Source: an uncultured Acidimicrobiales bacterium
GTDB taxonomy: Bacteria; Actinomycetota; Acidimicrobiia; Acidimicrobiales; SZUA-35
Length of the DNA: 64,000 bases
Assembly: GCA_938002965.1 (NCBI GenBank)
Contig: CALKZY010000028.1
Span: forward strand, 186,001 to 250,000
Direction of reading: 5' to 3'
Shown here: positions 62,427 to 64,000 of the stretch, piece by piece
Numbering within the stretch: the stretch's first letter is position 1
Layout of the letters: each line of letters starts with the position of its first letter
The notes under the pieces: model-generated
What the model saw: the letters and a program-made list of their open reading frames with translations, nothing else
The model's database searches: none
Told to the model about the DNA's origin: nothing
Made by a program: the position numbers and the translations under genes

Positions 62427-63887
62427 CTAGGACCCGACAGCGTTCTGGATCGTCGACCGGAGGCCGTTCTCTCGGATTGAGGTGAGGGCGGCCTCAAACT
62501 GTGCGACGAAAGCCTCGTTGCCTCGAATCGCATCGTCAAAGGTTGGTTCGAACTCAAGGAACGCCGCCGGGTTGTCCACCGAGGCCAAGGCCTTGGGTCG
62601 GATGTCATCCATCAACAGATCGGGGCCGACTTCAATCTCGTTGCCCGAATCGCTGATGCCGATCAAGCATTGACACCAGGTGGCCAGGCAAAGAGCGGCC
62701 AGCTCAGTCGGGCCACCATTGGCCAGGTGGGTACGCAAGGTCGGCAGCACGAATTTTGGAAGCCTGCTGGTTCCGTCCATAGCCAGCCGGAGAATCTGAT
62801 CCCGGACCTGCGGGTTGGCGAAGCGTTCGAGCAAGCTCTCGATGTAGGCATCGAAGTCCATGCCGTCAACCGGGTGGAGAGACGTTTTCGCTTCACGATC
62901 GAGAAAGGCCCGGACCAGGGACAGAACATCAGGGTCGGCCATTCCGTCGTGAACAAGTTCGATCTCGAACAAGTGAGCTGAGAATCCCAAGACCGAGTGG
63001 CCAGCGTTCAGCAACTGCAGCTTCATATGTTCGAAGGGGCGGACGTCCTCGGTGATGATGATGTCCAGCGATTCCCACGGTGGCCGTTGGCCGGCGTAGT
63101 CGTCTTCAATAACCCACTGGATAAACGGCTCGCAGACAACGGGCCAACGATCTTCGATGCCGACTTGTTCGGCGAACCACTGACGGTCGCCGTCGGTGGT
63201 TGCGGGAGTGATCCGATCAACCATGCTGTTGGGGAACGAGACGTTTTGTTCAATCCATGCTGCCAACCCGTCTCCGGCTGCGGCGGCCATGGCCTTAACG
63301 GCCAGAGCGGTCACGTCACCGTTGCCCATCACGTTGTCGCAGCTCAAGACGGTGATAGGCCCGACACCGTCGTTCATACGCTTGGTCAGCCCGGCGATGA
63401 TAGAGGCGAAAGCCGACTCCGGCCCGGCGTTTGACGACTCGGGGTCGAATTCGCCGGTGGCATCGTCCACGGGGTAGCCGCCCTCGGTGACGGTGAGCGA
63501 CACGATTTGAGTTTCAGGCGAGGCAATCTTGTCGATGAGTGGCTGCGGGTCGGGATAGGCCAAGATGTAGTCCACCATTGAACCGACAACCGTGGCCTCG
63601 TGGCCTTCGCTGCTGCGTTCAACAACGGTGAAAAGATGATCCTGAGCACCCAGGGCCTCAGCCATCTTGGTATCGCTCGGCATGACGCCTGCGCCCACGA
63701 TCGCCCAGTCGGTGTTACCGCCACGACATAGCTGGTCCACATAGACGGCGAGATGGGCACGGTGAAACCCGCCAACGCCAATGTGAACAATCGAAGGTGT
63801 GAGTGCAGACCGGTCATAGCCCGGCGGGGACGCCGCCGGTGGAAGCGATCCGATGGTGCTAGTGCTCAGTTTGGCAGCTGTCGACAT
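62427..63887 (-). CDS. Mannitol dehydrogenase-family oxidoreductase
   Basis: About 486 residues. Long-chain polyol dehydrogenase features: NAD-binding region IVHIGVGGFHRAHLAVYVDQL, a loop VVERSSEGHEATVVGSMVDY, SLTVTEGGYPVD and the catalytic KLQLLNAGHS with Lys, Asn and His. It oxidises a hexitol or reduces a ketose or hexuronate; mannitol 2-dehydrogenase and fructuronate reductase cannot be told apart here. ATG 63887 (MSTAAKLS) is chosen; ATG 63899 is 4 codons upstream. It is 20-30 bases after the partial gene upstream, so probably in one operon. Confidence 0.88.
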   Translation of the reverse strand: MSTAAKLSTSTIGSLPPAASPPGYDRSALTPSIVHIGVGGFHRAHLAVYVDQLCRGGNTDWAIVGAGVMPSDTKMAEALGAQDHLFTVVERSSEGHEATVVGSMVDYILAYPDPQPLIDKIASPETQIVSLTVTEGGYPVDDATGEFDPESSNAGPESAFASIIAGLTKRMNDGVGPITVLSCDNVMGNGDVTALAVKAMAAAAGDGLAAWIEQNVSFPNSMVDRITPATTDGDRQWFAEQVGIEDRWPVVCEPFIQWVIEDDYAGQRPPWESLDIIITEDVRPFEHMKLQLLNAGHSVLGFSAHLFEIELVHDGMADPDVLSLVRAFLDREAKTSLHPVDGMDFDAYIESLLERFANPQVRDQILRLAMDGTSRLPKFVLPTLRTHLANGGPTELAALCLATWCQCLIGISDSGNEIEVGPDLLMDDIRPKALASVDNPAAFLEFEPTFDDAIRGNEAFVAQFEAALTSIRENGLRSTIQNAVGS

Positions 63888-63919
63888 AATGCCAAGCATT
63901 CTATTGGAATCGATGCCGT

Positions 63920-64000
63920 TCAGTTCGGCTTCCGGTCCCCTCGCAGAGCACGTAGTGCCTCAGCGACCTGGGCACGAATAGATGCCGATGAGACGATGAC
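63920..64000 (-). CDS. C-terminal end of an upstream gene, cut by window
   Basis: A minus-strand frame open from the window edge to TGA at 63922-63920, encoding 26 residues that end in RALRGDRKPN. Too little remains to assign a family. Proximity to the polyol dehydrogenase suggests one operon, perhaps for sugar-alcohol use. Confidence 0.5.
   Translation of the reverse strand, partial: VIVSSASIRAQVAEALRALRGDRKPN

Noticed and set aside
1-64000. CRISPR arrays, tRNA or rRNA genes, insertion sequences, phage or integrase genes
   Set aside because: I looked for spaced repeats, T-arm motifs and transposase-like frames and saw none. The short tandem repeats are not CRISPR-like.

Overview
The window looks like a chromosomal segment of a high-GC actinobacterium. 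The signs are codons rich in G/C at third positions, many GTG/TTG starts, several promoters that look leaderless, an F420-type LLM oxidoreductase, a mycothiol-dependent isomerase-family protein, an NDMA-type alcohol dehydrogenase and an LtrA protein. The gene mix would fit an aquatic Acidimicrobiia-like lineage, but that placement is an inference; no rRNA or tRNA marker is present.

Region 1 (1-9.8 kb): a truncated NHL-repeat lipoprotein gene; a small acidic protein; a Rieske-domain protein whose promoter carries a SoxR-box-like dyad; a divergent GNAT acetyltransferase-SoxR pair; a MarR regulator; a PadR-ABC ATPase-FtsX permease operon; and an MDMPI/SCP2-type protein. Region 2 (9.9-15.5 kb): a signalling island with a 1214-residue CheB-CheR-PAS-histidine kinase, its coupled receiver protein, a convergent second receiver protein and a MarR regulator. 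Region 3 (15.5-31.6 kb): mostly housekeeping and accessory genes, namely an Asp-box propeller protein, an aldose 1-epimerase-like protein, a decayed vanadium haloperoxidase-like remnant, a SulP-STAS-cNMP transporter broken by one in-frame TAG, a DUF533 protein, an MFS/LLM operon, a PAS-GGDEF protein, LtrA, a tandem DUF302 exported protein and a TPR protein. Region 4 (31.6-36.6 kb): a subtilase with four carbohydrate-binding repeats, broken by two in-frame stops, then an alcohol dehydrogenase and an ASCH protein.

Region 5 (36.6-60.95 kb) is the highlight. A NarL-type two-component pair is divergent from a nine-gene, 22-kb plus-strand operon with mostly overlapping genes that ends at a strong terminator. 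The operon encodes a degenerate cellulose-synthase-like PilZ membrane protein; four small membrane-anchored proteins with SipW/TasA-like signal regions; two ER-type (Ser-His-Asp) signal peptidases, one fused to a multi-TM-GAF-GGDEF-EAL module and the other fused to its own large exported DUF2341/LamG cargo; a 3192-residue mosaic surface protein; and a small lipoprotein. I read it as a c-di-GMP-wired secretion and processing system for surface fibres or matrix, analogous to Bacillus SipW-TasA but with a new architecture.

Region 6 (61-64 kb): an acyltransferase-3 membrane protein, a mannitol dehydrogenase-family gene, and the 3' end of an upstream gene cut by the window.
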